From positions 2,542,001 through 2,606,000 of the forward strand of contig NZ_CP090438.1 in NCBI RefSeq assembly GCF_021441885.1: a stretch of 64,000 nucleotides of DNA, read 5' to 3'. Positions within the stretch are counted from its first letter, which is position 1. Every line of letters starts with the position of its first letter. A model generated the notes under the pieces. The model saw only the letters and a program-made list of their open reading frames with translations, was not told where the DNA came from and made no database searches. Origin of the DNA: Vibrio maritimus (GTDB lineage: Bacteria > Pseudomonadota > Gammaproteobacteria > Enterobacterales > Vibrionaceae). The translations under genes were made by a program, and so were the position numbers. Shown here one piece after another: positions 1 to 8,443 of this stretch.

Positions 1-13
1 ACCAGATCTAGTG

Positions 14-1963
14 TTACTTACTGCGTCGCTTTGCGGTTCCACCCGCACTGCGGCGTTTTTTGTACTTTTTAAATGCGGGTTTTTCGACTTTCGGCAAATT
101 CCTTAACGACTCAGGAACGGGGCCCGTTTTGACTTGATTCATTAATTGATCAAGCTTGCTGTTAAGCTCCGACATAAAGGGGCCATAAGACTGTGTCTTC
201 TCTGCCATGCCTTGCAGCTGAAACTCCCAATGAGCCGTCATATCTGGGTACGTTGATTCATCTGGCAAAGCATGAATAAGCCCTCGACCAGCAGGTGTGC
301 TAAGTACTGACTTCCCTTGGCGTTTCAATAGCTGACGTTTAAATAGCGTATCCAAGATACCTGCGCGTGTGGCTTCTGTGCCAATACCATCGGTATCGCG
401 AAGAATTTTCTTAAGGGACTTATCTTCAACGAAACGACTGATGCCTGTCATCGCTTGCAGCAGAGTCGCCTCAGTGAAATGTCTTGGTGGCTCGGTTTTC
501 TTCTCACCTATCTCGCCTTCACGACAAGTGAGAACCGTGCCTACTTCTAGCGGAGGAACCGCATCGACACCCTCTTCTTGGTCATTAGCACTGTTGCCTA
601 ACAACACGCGCCAGCCGGGCTCTTGAAGGCGCTTACCTTTAGCCACAAATTGCCCCCCCTGAATGTCGAACTCCAACATCGCTTCTGCATAGACGGCAGG
701 CGGGTAAAACTGCATCACGTATTGTCTCGCAATCAGACCGTAAACCTTTTCCTCAAACCCAGACAATACCATGCTGGTTTTCTTTGGCGTGGGGATGATC
801 GCGTGGTGCGCGTCGACTTTGCTGTCATTCCAAGCCTTGGATTTACGGCTGCTATCTGCGTTATCTACTGCCGAGGCGTATTCTTTGCTGTTGTTCTTTA
901 TCGCTGCCAAGACGTCATTAGCTTGGTAGAAGTGATCTTTAGGAAGGTAGCGGTTATCGGAGCGTGGATAGGTAATGAGCTTGTGTTTCTCATACAATGC
1001 CTGACAGACATCCAATACCTGTTGAGCACTCATGTTGTAGCGCTTTGCGGCGTCAATCTGCAGTGCTGACAATGAATACGGTAAGGGAGCATTTTGCTTC
1101 GTCGACTTGTGTTCCGACTTAACCACCTTAGCTGGTTGACCTTTGATGCGCTCAGCGACGTTCTCGACCAATTTGCGATTGAGTACGCGACCTTCCTCAT
1201 CCTGCCACGGTTTACACGCCTCACTTGGACGCCATTTAGCTCGAATATCAAAAGCAGGACCGGTGTCTTGATATGGGATCAATGCATGCAACGTGAAATA
1301 GTCTTTAGGAATGAAGTTTTCGATTTCTTCATCACGGCGAACCACTAACCCCAGAACTGGCGTTTGAACGCGGCCAACAGAGAGTACGCCTTGGTAACCC
1401 GCTTTTTGACCCAATAAGGTGTATGCGCGAGACATGTTCATTCCATACAACCAATCAGCGCGAGAGCGTGCAAGCGCAGACACTGAGAGAGGAATAAACT
1501 CTCTGTTCATTCTCATTCCATTGAGCGCCTTTTTAACCGCAGGCAAGTTCAAGTCGCTGATAAGAAGTCGCTGCGCTGATTCTTTTTTGGCCTTGGAGAC
1601 CTTACAGTAATCAATAACCTCATCTACCAGCAGTTGCCCTTCTCTATCTGGGTCACCTGCATTAACTATTGTCGTGGCGGTCTTAAGCAGCTTTTTCACC
1701 GCTGTAAGCTGCTTAGAAGCGCTCTTTCGAGGACGCAGTTGCCATTGCTGAGGAACAATAGGCAGGTCCGCTAGATTCCACTTTTTGTAACGCTCATCGT
1801 AAGCATCTGGCTCAACTTGCTCCAACAAGTGACCAATGCACCAGGTCACAACGTCACCATTGCCACATTGGATAAAACCATCGCCTTTCTTCTGAGGATT
1901 AGGTAATGCAGCCGCAATAGCTCGGCCGAGGCTAGGTTTTTCTGCAATAAAGAGACGTGTCAT
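14..1963 (-). CDS. topB: DNA topoisomerase III
   Basis: Type IA topoisomerase that relaxes negative supercoils and unlinks single-strand-containing DNA such as replication and recombination intermediates. The 649 residues match the family length (E. coli TopB is about 650). An N-terminal Toprim domain carries the acidic AGDPDREGQ motif near residues 102-110; GRVQTP lies near 197-202, and the catalytic tyrosine is in ITYPRSDNRYLP (about Y332). The C-terminus is a short lysine/arginine-rich tail without zinc-finger cysteines, as is usual for TopB. The ATG has no clear Shine-Dalgarno sequence. The stop lies 13 bases from the left window edge, so the downstream neighbour is not visible. The gene stands alone on this strand, with a terminator of the upstream nitroreductase gene behind its start. 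Identification is secure. Confidence 0.97.
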   Translation of the reverse strand: MTRLFIAEKPSLGRAIAAALPNPQKKGDGFIQCGNGDVVTWCIGHLLEQVEPDAYDERYKKWNLADLPIVPQQWQLRPRKSASKQLTAVKKLLKTATTIVNAGDPDREGQLLVDEVIDYCKVSKAKKESAQRLLISDLNLPAVKKALNGMRMNREFIPLSVSALARSRADWLYGMNMSRAYTLLGQKAGYQGVLSVGRVQTPVLGLVVRRDEEIENFIPKDYFTLHALIPYQDTGPAFDIRAKWRPSEACKPWQDEEGRVLNRKLVENVAERIKGQPAKVVKSEHKSTKQNAPLPYSLSALQIDAAKRYNMSAQQVLDVCQALYEKHKLITYPRSDNRYLPKDHFYQANDVLAAIKNNSKEYASAVDNADSSRKSKAWNDSKVDAHHAIIPTPKKTSMVLSGFEEKVYGLIARQYVMQFYPPAVYAEAMLEFDIQGGQFVAKGKRLQEPGWRVLLGNSANDQEEGVDAVPPLEVGTVLTCREGEIGEKKTEPPRHFTEATLLQAMTGISRFVEDKSLKKILRDTDGIGTEATRAGILDTLFKRQLLKRQGKSVLSTPAGRGLIHALPDESTYPDMTAHWEFQLQGMAEKTQSYGPFMSELNSKLDQLMNQVKTGPVPESLRNLPKVEKPAFKKYKKRRSAGGTAKRRSK

Positions 1964-1988
1964 AGATGTGGCGGTTTCTAGAAATAAT

Positions 1989-2016
1989 AAAGGTAAGCTT
2001 AACTAAGCTTACCTTT
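1989..2016 (-). terminator. Terminator of the nitroreductase gene
   Basis: A perfect inverted repeat of 12 base pairs (AAAGGTAAGCTT with its complement) around a 4-base loop. On the minus strand it is followed by TTTATTATTT. It lies downstream of the nitroreductase stop and just upstream of topB, so it should separate the two genes. Confidence 0.75.
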
Positions 2017-2082
2017 GAGAATCAAGAAAAAACTGTATAAATAGCCAGTTAGCTTTCGGGGTCCTTCTAAGAAGGTATCGCT

Positions 2083-2631
2083 TTAAAGAAAGTGAACGAA
2101 TTTACCTAGTTCTCGCTCAGGTACTTTCATTGGTGTGCAGCCAGGGGTGCCAACGTAGAGGAAGCCGACGATTTGATCTTGCCCCTCCAGCTCAAATGCC
2201 TGACGAACATGATCATCAAACATCCACTTGCCTGAGCGCCAAAACGCTTGAAAGCCCTGAGCAACGGCAGCCATCTGCATCGCCTGTACCGCACACCCGG
2301 CTGAAAGATACTGCTCCATTGCAGGTACTTTGTCGTGTGGCGTCACCTTAGCGATCACTGTGATAACAAGTGGCGCTCGAAACGGCGCTTTTTGAGCCTT
2401 ATCAATCACCACTTGCTCACTGCCTGCGAGTGTGGCGGCTTCGCTCAGAATATTGGCGAGTTTTTGTCTGCCTTCCCCTTGTGCTAACACAAAACGCCAA
2501 GGTGTGAGACCAGCGTGGTCTGGGGCACGCAGCCCCGCTTTAATGATATTTTCTAGAACGACCCCTTCTGGCGCGGGGTCTGAAAGTTTGGCAATTGAAC
2601 GTCGGTTGAGCAACAGGTCTAAAGCATCCAT
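2083..2631 (-). CDS. ydjA: YdjA-type nitroreductase family protein
   Basis: Small FMN-dependent oxidoreductase of the nitroreductase superfamily. The 182 residues match E. coli YdjA (183) along the whole length. The N-terminal MDALDLLLNRRS, the APDHAGLTPW segment, KAPFRAPLVI and the C-terminal IVGFLYVGTP are recognisable family blocks; the early RR pair belongs to the FMN phosphate-binding region. Physiological substrates of YdjA are not settled; the family reduces nitro compounds or quinones with NAD(P)H. A GAGGGA Shine-Dalgarno sequence precedes the ATG. The gene has its own hairpin terminator before topB and is separated from fadH by about 130 bases, so it is probably a single-gene unit. 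The symbol is assigned by family resemblance. Confidence 0.88.
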   Translation of the reverse strand: MDALDLLLNRRSIAKLSDPAPEGVVLENIIKAGLRAPDHAGLTPWRFVLAQGEGRQKLANILSEAATLAGSEQVVIDKAQKAPFRAPLVITVIAKVTPHDKVPAMEQYLSAGCAVQAMQMAAVAQGFQAFWRSGKWMFDDHVRQAFELEGQDQIVGFLYVGTPGCTPMKVPERELGKFVHFL

Positions 2632-2758
2632 AACGCGTCCCTCTTATGGTTATTATCGTTTCGTTATAATAACAAAGTGTTAACGTCTACGCACTTACAA
2701 TGAGAACCGATCTCAATTAGTGACCTGTTGCCTCTCTCTAAATGGTTTAAATGACGCG

Positions 2759-4780
2759 CTACAGCTTGGCTGCCAGCTCTACACCTTGGCGAATTGCGCG
2801 CACTGCATCAAGCTCACCAGCATAGTCGGCACCACCAATGACATGCAGTTTATCACCGAAATCAGGCCACTCATTTTCAAACGGCTGGACGGATTCTTGT
2901 CCTGCACATATCACCACTTTGTCCGCCGGAATCAGTTTCGACTCTCCTTTGACGGTAATGTGCAGACCCTTGTCATCGATCTTGTCATAAGACACACCAC
3001 CAAGTAGGTGCACACCCCGTTTTTCAAGCGTCTTCTTGTGTATCCAGCCCGTTGTCTTACCAGGACCTTTACCGACTCGCCCTTCTTTACGCTGCATCAC
3101 CCACACGTTAGTACTGGTCGTTGAATCTGGGAACGGATACAACCCACCAGGATGTTCAAGGTTTTTATCGATACCCCATTCATATAACCAGTCATCCAGA
3201 GTCTGACCTTGGGGCTCGGTAATCATGCTTGCGATATCAATACCAATACCACCAGCGCCCATAATAGCGACATTTTCGCCTAGATAAGTCTTGTCACGAA
3301 TCACTGTTTGATAGTCGATAACCTTATCTTTATTGTCGATACCTTCCATTTTAGGCATTCTCGGTTTCACACCGGTCGCCATCACGACTTCATCGTATTC
3401 TTTCAGAAGATCAGCGGTGGCTTCGGTCTCTAGGTGGAGCTTAACGCCAGTTTGGGCGATACGGTTGGCGAAGTAGCGAATCGTTTCTCTAAACTCTTCT
3501 TTACCCGGTATCTGCATGGCAAGTCGGAACTGACCACCAATGCGATCGTTCTTCTCGAATAGGTCAACCGAATGCCCCTTCTCAGCCAGTGTGGTTGCAC
3601 AAGCAAGTCCCGCAGGCCCTGCCCCAACAACTGCAATGTTTTTGCTGTTCACCGTCTTTTTAATAATCAAGTCGGTCTCGTAACACGCTTGTGGGTTGAC
3701 TAAACAGGTCGCTCGCTTGCCTTTAAAGGCGTTGTCCAAACACGCTTGGTTACAACCGATACACGTATTAATGAAATGCGCCTCACCCTGCTCGGCTTTG
3801 GCAACAAAATGGGGATCCGCCAAGAACGGTCTCGCCATAGAAACCATATCGGCATGACCGGATGAAAGTATGCGCTCGGCTTCATCGGGGGTGTTGATTC
3901 GGTTAGTCGTAATAACAGGGATAGAAAGGTGCGGGCGAATCTTCTCTGTCACCCACGTAAAGGCACCGCGCGGCACTTGGGTAGCAATTGTTGGAACCTT
4001 CGCTTCGTGCCAACCAATGCCGGTGTTGATTATGGTCACGCCTGCTTGCTCGAGTGCTTTACCGAGCTGCACCACCTCTTCAAAAGTACTGCCTTGCTCA
4101 ACTAAGTCCAGCATGGAAAGGCGGAAAATAATAATGAAATCTTCACCCACGGCAGCGCGCACAGCTTTCACTATCTCTAGCGGCAAGCGAATACGGTTGT
4201 CGTAGCTGCCACCCCATTCATCATAACGGACGTTTGTGCGCTGGCAGATGAATTGGTTGATGAAATAGCCTTCCGAGCCCATGATTTCCACACCGTCGTA
4301 GCCTGCCTCTCTTGCGAGAGCAGCGCTGTTAGCGTAAGCATCAATGGTTTTCCAGATCTGGCGACTGCTCATTTCACTTGGAGCAAAAGGGGTAATCGGT
4401 GATTTAATCTTGGAAGCACTTTGTGAAAATGGATGATAGCCATAGCGACCTGCGTGAAGGATTTGCAATGCTATCTTACCGCCATGCTTATGAACGGCTT
4501 CTGTCACCACTTTGTGTGCTTTGGCATGTTTAGGCTTACTAAATTCTGCCGCAAATGGTGCAAGTCGACCGCGAAGGTTGGGCGCAAAACCACCTGTCAC
4601 TATCAGCCCAACCCCACCTTTTGCGCGCTCTTCATAGAATGCCGCAAGTTTGTGTAAACCTTCTTTGTGCTCTTCGAGACCAGTGTGCATTGATCCCATA
4701 AGTACTCGGTTTTTGAGTTGAGTGAATCCTAAATCCAGTGGCTTAAGTAAGTTCGGGTACATGGCTGACATCACTTCCAT
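2759..4780 (-). CDS. fadH: 2,4-dienoyl-CoA reductase (NADPH)
   Basis: Auxiliary beta-oxidation enzyme that reduces the 2,4-dienoyl-CoA formed when unsaturated fatty acids are degraded. The 673 residues match E. coli FadH (672). Order of domains: old-yellow-enzyme TIM barrel with FMN (about 1-345, including GSMHTGLEE and SEGYFINQF), a 4Fe-4S cysteine cluster (CIGCNQAC followed by further cysteines near 350-365), an FAD-binding fold starting at VVGAGPAGLACATTLAEKG, and an NADPH-binding region with GAGGIGIDIAS. Three ATGs compete for the start; homologues begin near MYPNLLKPLDLGF, so translation may start at 4762 rather than 4780. A FadR-like operator sits directly upstream, which fits repression when long-chain acyl-CoA is absent. 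Divergent from sppA. Confidence 0.96.
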   Translation of the reverse strand: MEVMSAMYPNLLKPLDLGFTQLKNRVLMGSMHTGLEEHKEGLHKLAAFYEERAKGGVGLIVTGGFAPNLRGRLAPFAAEFSKPKHAKAHKVVTEAVHKHGGKIALQILHAGRYGYHPFSQSASKIKSPITPFAPSEMSSRQIWKTIDAYANSAALAREAGYDGVEIMGSEGYFINQFICQRTNVRYDEWGGSYDNRIRLPLEIVKAVRAAVGEDFIIIFRLSMLDLVEQGSTFEEVVQLGKALEQAGVTIINTGIGWHEAKVPTIATQVPRGAFTWVTEKIRPHLSIPVITTNRINTPDEAERILSSGHADMVSMARPFLADPHFVAKAEQGEAHFINTCIGCNQACLDNAFKGKRATCLVNPQACYETDLIIKKTVNSKNIAVVGAGPAGLACATTLAEKGHSVDLFEKNDRIGGQFRLAMQIPGKEEFRETIRYFANRIAQTGVKLHLETEATADLLKEYDEVVMATGVKPRMPKMEGIDNKDKVIDYQTVIRDKTYLGENVAIMGAGGIGIDIASMITEPQGQTLDDWLYEWGIDKNLEHPGGLYPFPDSTTSTNVWVMQRKEGRVGKGPGKTTGWIHKKTLEKRGVHLLGGVSYDKIDDKGLHITVKGESKLIPADKVVICAGQESVQPFENEWPDFGDKLHVIGGADYAGELDAVRAIRQGVELAAKL

Positions 4781-4789
4781 TGTTTTTGT

Positions 4790-4805
4790 TGTGGTCTGAC
4801 CAGAA
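4790..4805 (-). promoter_or_regulatory. Candidate FadR operator upstream of fadH
   Basis: Read on the minus strand the sequence is TCTGGTCAGACCAC, which matches the known FadR palindrome core CTGGT(N)3ACCAG closely on one side and well on the other. It lies 10-25 bases before the annotated fadH start. A fadR gene is present at 57.7 kb in the same window. The site is called by eye; binding is inferred. Confidence 0.65.
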
Positions 4806-5059
4806 TATTATGGAAAGGTTAAAAAATCAAACTAGCGTTTACATTCTGACAACATAAGCAGAAAAACTTTCTGAATCTTTGAACTTCATCTAGTATGTTA
4901 AGTCTCTAATTTATATTCACTTAACCCCTCGCTGATAGATATCGGCAACTTACACGTACAATTACACTATTCATACAGCGAATTATTAACCTCAGCGCTA
5001 CACTAGTAATTGATGTTTAGGGAAATGAACACTCACCTGACGTGTGATGTGGAGAGACA

Positions 5060-6913
5060 ATGAAAAAAGTATTCCGTTTTATAGGTATGATTTTCAAAGG
5101 CATATGGAAGTTAATTAACTTCACTAGGCTTGCCATTGTGAATCTGTTTTTCTTCGCCATGATCGCTGTGTTTTACTTTGCTTTGACGCAAAGCGACGCA
5201 CCTGCAAAAGTCGAAACCAAAGCGTCTGCGTTGGTTATGAATCTATCTGGACCAATAGTTGAGCAAAGCACCTACGTTAACCCGATGGATTCGTTTACGG
5301 GTTCGCTGTTTGGGCAAGATCTTCCTAAAGAAAATGTGCTGTTCGATGTTGTCGATACCATTCGTCACGCCTCGCAAGATGAGAAAGTGACCGGACTGGT
5401 GCTATCACTCCGTGACATGCCAGAAACCAGCCTGACGAAACTGCGTTACATCGCTAAAGCGATCAACGAATTCAAAGCAACCGGTAAACCCGTGTATGCC
5501 TACGGCGCGTTCTACAACCAAAGCCAATACTATCTGGCGAGCTATGCAGACAAAGTCTATCTGGCGCCAGATGGCGCAGTGTTAGTCAAAGGCTACAGCG
5601 CCTACTCTATGTACTTTAAGACGCTTCTCGAAAAGCTCGACGTAACGACTCATGTTTTTCGTGTCGGAACCTACAAATCTGCTGTCGAGCCTTTCCTTCG
5701 CGACGATATGTCTGAAGACGCTAAAGCCAATGCAACTCGTTGGATTGGGCAGCTATGGGGAGCCTATGTCGATGATGTTTCAACCAATCGTGAAATTGAC
5801 CCTGGCGTACTAACGCCGAGCATGGATGATTTCTTGGCATCACTCAAAAACGTCGATGGTGATCTAGCGGCGCTATCTAAAGAGATGGGGTTGGTTGATG
5901 AGCTCGCGACTAAGCAGCAAGTTAACGAAGCTATGGTCGAAGAATTCGGCAGCGACGGTGACGGCGGCTTCAACGCGGTGGGTTACTATGAATACCTCGC
6001 ATCAGTACCTTTTGATTTTCCTGACAATCCAGATAGCCAAGTAGCCGTTGTTGTTGCAAGCGGGTCAATTATGGATGGTGAGCAGCCACGCGGCACCATA
6101 GGTGGCGACACAACCGCAGCGCTTCTCAAACAAGCTCGTGAGGATGACAGTGTAAAATCTGTGGTTCTTCGCGTTGATAGCCCAGGAGGCAGCGCATTTG
6201 CATCCGAAGTGATTCGCAACGAAGTTCAGGCTCTCAAAGATGCAGGTAAACCTGTCGTCGTTTCTATGTCAAGTGTGGCAGCGTCTGGCGGTTATTGGAT
6301 CTCCATGAGTGCATCGCAAATCATGGCACAGCCAACAACAATTACCGGCTCGATTGGTATCTTTAGCGTCATAACCACGTTCGAAAAAGGTCTCAACAAT
6401 ATTGGCGTCAATACTGATGGTGTCGGCACGACTCCATTCTCTGGCGTGGGGATCACGCGTGGCATCAATGAAGGCGCTTCACAAGCCTTCCAAATGGGTA
6501 TCGAGCATGGTTACAAACGTTTTATCTCACTAGTGTCTGACAATCGCGATATGTCCGTGACGGAAGTCGATGATGTGGCGCAGGGCCGAGTATGGACCGG
6601 ACAAGACGCACTTGAGCACGGCCTTATCGATAAGATTGGTGACTTTGACGATGCGGTTGCTCTGGCGGCCGAGTTAGCGAGCTTAGAACAATACGATGTG
6701 ATGTTTGTTGAAGAGCCACTAAGCCCTGCACAACAATTTGTGCAAGACCTGATGAAGCAAGTGCATGTGAGTTTGGGACTTGATATCTCTTCTTGGATCC
6801 CACAAAGCTTATTGCCTGTAGCAAACGAGCTTAAGCAACATGCTTCGCTCATGGAGAGCTTCAATGACCCGAAAGGTCACTACGTGCTATGCCTGACTTG
6901 TAACGTCCAGTAG
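5060..6913 (+). CDS. sppA: Signal peptide peptidase A (protease IV), 67K type
   Basis: Inner-membrane serine protease that degrades cleaved signal peptides. The 617 residues are the long, duplicated form typical of proteobacteria. A single N-terminal membrane anchor spans about residues 22-45 (LAIVNLFFFAMIAVFYFAL). The general-base lysine lies in RVGTYKSAVEPF of the N-terminal half; the C-terminal half has VDSPGGSAFASEVIRNE and the nucleophile serine in VAASGGYWIS, giving the Ser-Lys dyad of the family. A GGAGAG ribosome site precedes the ATG by 7 bases. Followed by a strong terminator at 6941 and then ansA, an order common in vibrios. Divergent from fadH across 279 bases with no other gene. 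Confidence 0.96.
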   Translation: MKKVFRFIGMIFKGIWKLINFTRLAIVNLFFFAMIAVFYFALTQSDAPAKVETKASALVMNLSGPIVEQSTYVNPMDSFTGSLFGQDLPKENVLFDVVDTIRHASQDEKVTGLVLSLRDMPETSLTKLRYIAKAINEFKATGKPVYAYGAFYNQSQYYLASYADKVYLAPDGAVLVKGYSAYSMYFKTLLEKLDVTTHVFRVGTYKSAVEPFLRDDMSEDAKANATRWIGQLWGAYVDDVSTNREIDPGVLTPSMDDFLASLKNVDGDLAALSKEMGLVDELATKQQVNEAMVEEFGSDGDGGFNAVGYYEYLASVPFDFPDNPDSQVAVVVASGSIMDGEQPRGTIGGDTTAALLKQAREDDSVKSVVLRVDSPGGSAFASEVIRNEVQALKDAGKPVVVSMSSVAASGGYWISMSASQIMAQPTTITGSIGIFSVITTFEKGLNNIGVNTDGVGTTPFSGVGITRGINEGASQAFQMGIEHGYKRFISLVSDNRDMSVTEVDDVAQGRVWTGQDALEHGLIDKIGDFDDAVALAAELASLEQYDVMFVEEPLSPAQQFVQDLMKQVHVSLGLDISSWIPQSLLPVANELKQHASLMESFNDPKGHYVLCLTCNVQ

Positions 6914-6940
6914 AGGCCTCATCAGCAAAACCGTGATTCA

Positions 6941-6965
6941 GAGCCACCGATTGGTGGCTCTTTTA
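6941..6965 (+). terminator. Terminator after sppA
   Basis: An eight-base-pair GAGCCACC/GGTGGCTC stem with a GATT loop, followed by TTTTATTT: a standard rho-independent terminator 27 bases after the sppA stop codon. Confidence 0.85.
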
Positions 6966-7024
6966 TTTGTTTTGGTTATAATCGCCCCCATCTGTTCCCC
7001 CCGACTAACAAAGTGATGTCTGTC

Positions 7025-8038
7025 ATGACGAGAAAACACATCTATATCGCCTACACTGGCGGCACAATCGGCATGCAAAAGTCCGATCATGGCTATATCC
7101 CGGTAGCTGGATTTATGGAAAAACAATTGGCGAGTATGCCAGAGTTCCATCGACCAGAAATGCCAGAGTTTACTATCCATGAGTACGAGCCGCTGATCGA
7201 CTCGTCTGATATGACGCCTGCAGATTGGCAACAAATCGCCGATGATATTCGCGACAACTACGACAAGTACGATGGCTTTGTGATTCTGCACGGTACAGAC
7301 ACGATGGCGTATACAGCGTCGGCACTCTCTTTCATGTTGGAGAACTTAGGTAAGCCTGTAATTGTGACTGGCTCACAGATCCCACTTGCGGAGCTGCGCT
7401 CTGATGGTCAAGCTAACCTTTTGAATGCCCTGCACATCGCAGCAAACTATCCAATCAATGAAGTGACTTTGTTCTTCAACAATCAGCTGATGCGCGGTAA
7501 CCGCAGCACGAAATCACACGCTGATGGCTTCAACGCGTTTACGTCGCCAAATCTACCACCATTGCTTGAAGCGGGTATCAACATTCAGCTCAGCAGTGGT
7601 GTTGAAATCAATAAAGCACCGGAAGGTGAATTTAAGGTGCATGATATTACGCCTCAACCAATTGGCGTCATCACCATGTACCCTGGTATCTCTCATGAGG
7701 TTATTCGAAACACCCTACTACAGCCGGTCAATGCAATGATTCTATTGACCTTCGGTGTCGGCAACGCGCCGCAAAACCCTGAGCTGCTTGGTCATCTAAA
7801 AGAAGCGTCTGAGCGCGGTGTTATCGTGGTAAACCTAACTCAGTGTCTCGCGGGTAAGGTCAACATGGGCGGTTATGCGACAGGCTGTGCCCTTGCGGAT
7901 GCGGGTGTAATCAGCGGCTTCGATATGACCCCAGAGGCGGCCCTAGCGAAGCTTCACTACTTGCTGAGCCAAAACCTTGGCTACGAAGAAGTTAAGTCTC
8001 AAATGCTTGAAGTCCTTCGTGGTGAGATGAGTAAATAG
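7025..8038 (+). CDS. ansA: L-asparaginase I, cytoplasmic
   Basis: Hydrolyses L-asparagine to aspartate and ammonia. The type I cytoplasmic form is indicated by the absence of a signal peptide. Near the N-terminus is the first threonine motif YTGGTIGMQ, then the second, HGTDTMAYTAS, around residues 90-100; both belong to the asparaginase active site. With the start at 7025 (MTRKHIYIAY) the product has 337 residues, about the family length. An upstream GTG at 7013 and ATG at 7016 are in frame and would add two to four residues; no strong ribosome site decides between them. The gene lies about 110 bases after sppA beyond a terminator, so it probably has its own promoter, and ends in a clear terminator. 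Confidence 0.95.
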   Translation: MTRKHIYIAYTGGTIGMQKSDHGYIPVAGFMEKQLASMPEFHRPEMPEFTIHEYEPLIDSSDMTPADWQQIADDIRDNYDKYDGFVILHGTDTMAYTASALSFMLENLGKPVIVTGSQIPLAELRSDGQANLLNALHIAANYPINEVTLFFNNQLMRGNRSTKSHADGFNAFTSPNLPPLLEAGINIQLSSGVEINKAPEGEFKVHDITPQPIGVITMYPGISHEVIRNTLLQPVNAMILLTFGVGNAPQNPELLGHLKEASERGVIVVNLTQCLAGKVNMGGYATGCALADAGVISGFDMTPEAALAKLHYLLSQNLGYEEVKSQMLEVLRGEMSK

Positions 8039-8064
8039 CCCATCCCCACTCGTTAACTTCTATA

Positions 8065-8094
8065 GGCTGCGTGTTGAGTTTCACGCAGCCTTTA
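8065..8094 (+). terminator. Terminator after ansA
   Basis: A nine-base-pair stem GGCTGCGTG/CACGCAGCC with an eight-base loop, followed by TTTAT. Position directly behind the ansA stop supports the call. Confidence 0.8.
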
Positions 8095-8203
8095 TCCTCT
8101 CTCTACAGTCTGAACTGTCGCTCCTATCAATGCATAGTCGTTCGTTTTATCACCATTTAAAACACTTCGCGTGATTTTCACGTGCATTCACAACTTTTTT
8201 CTA

Positions 8204-8209
8204 TATAAT
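8204..8209 (+). promoter_or_regulatory. Candidate -10 box for the nupC transcript
   Basis: A consensus TATAAT embedded in TCTATATAATCCCGCG. Upstream DNA has no good -35 hexamer at 17 bases, but a GTGATTTTCACGTG stretch that could bind an activator lies close by. If used, transcription would begin about 8216, directly before the structured leader. Confidence 0.45.
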
Positions 8210-8217
8210 CCCGCGCC

Positions 8218-8326
8218 GTTTGTCAGGTGAAAGCCTGAACACAACCAATACAAGCCGTCACCATGGACCTGTGAATGACCCCAAGGAATCGGACCAGCTT
8301 ATTTCACAGCTTGTAAAGGTTACTCA
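8218..8326 (+). ncRNA. Putative structured leader RNA upstream of nupC
   Basis: The region between the candidate promoter and the first start codon can fold strongly. One hairpin is TCAGG (8223-8227) with CCTGA (8234-8238). A second, longer helix joins ACAAG (8250-8254) plus CTGTGAA (8269-8275) to TTCACAGCTTGT (8303-8314), twelve pairs interrupted by one 14-base bulge. CAGGT at 8223 could instead pair with ACCTG at 8267-8271, so two exclusive structures are possible, as in riboswitches and attenuators. I could not match it to a known riboswitch class (purine, preQ1, TPP, FMN and cobalamin core motifs are absent). Function is inferred only from position and fold. Confidence 0.4.
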
Positions 8327-8443
8327 ATGACAACTTTATTCAACACATACCACATTGTGTGGTTTCCCCGTCCATCATTGGCGGCTTCTTGGTATCACTT
8401 TGGCACATCTACCACTCAACTGTTTGGAGGTGCTGCTCAATGA
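8327..8443 (+). CDS. Short ORF translationally coupled to nupC (38 aa)
   Basis: An ATG at 8327 with an AAAGGT ribosome site opens a 38-codon frame whose TGA overlaps the ATG of nupC (ATGA). The predicted peptide is rich in aromatic residues and small residues and has no recognisable domain. The overlap means that ribosomes finishing this ORF could restart on nupC, so the ORF may act as a leader peptide. A small hairpin (ACCACA/TGTGGT, 8349-8363) falls inside it. The longer in-frame version of nupC starting near 8359 uses a different frame over this stretch and lacks a good ribosome site. Whether the peptide is made is not known. Confidence 0.5.
   Translation: MTTLFNTYHIVWFPRPSLAASWYHFGTSTTQLFGGAAQ

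Noticed and set aside
8218..8326. Purine or preQ1 riboswitch before nupC
   Set aside because: Neither aptamer core is present; the helices found are different.
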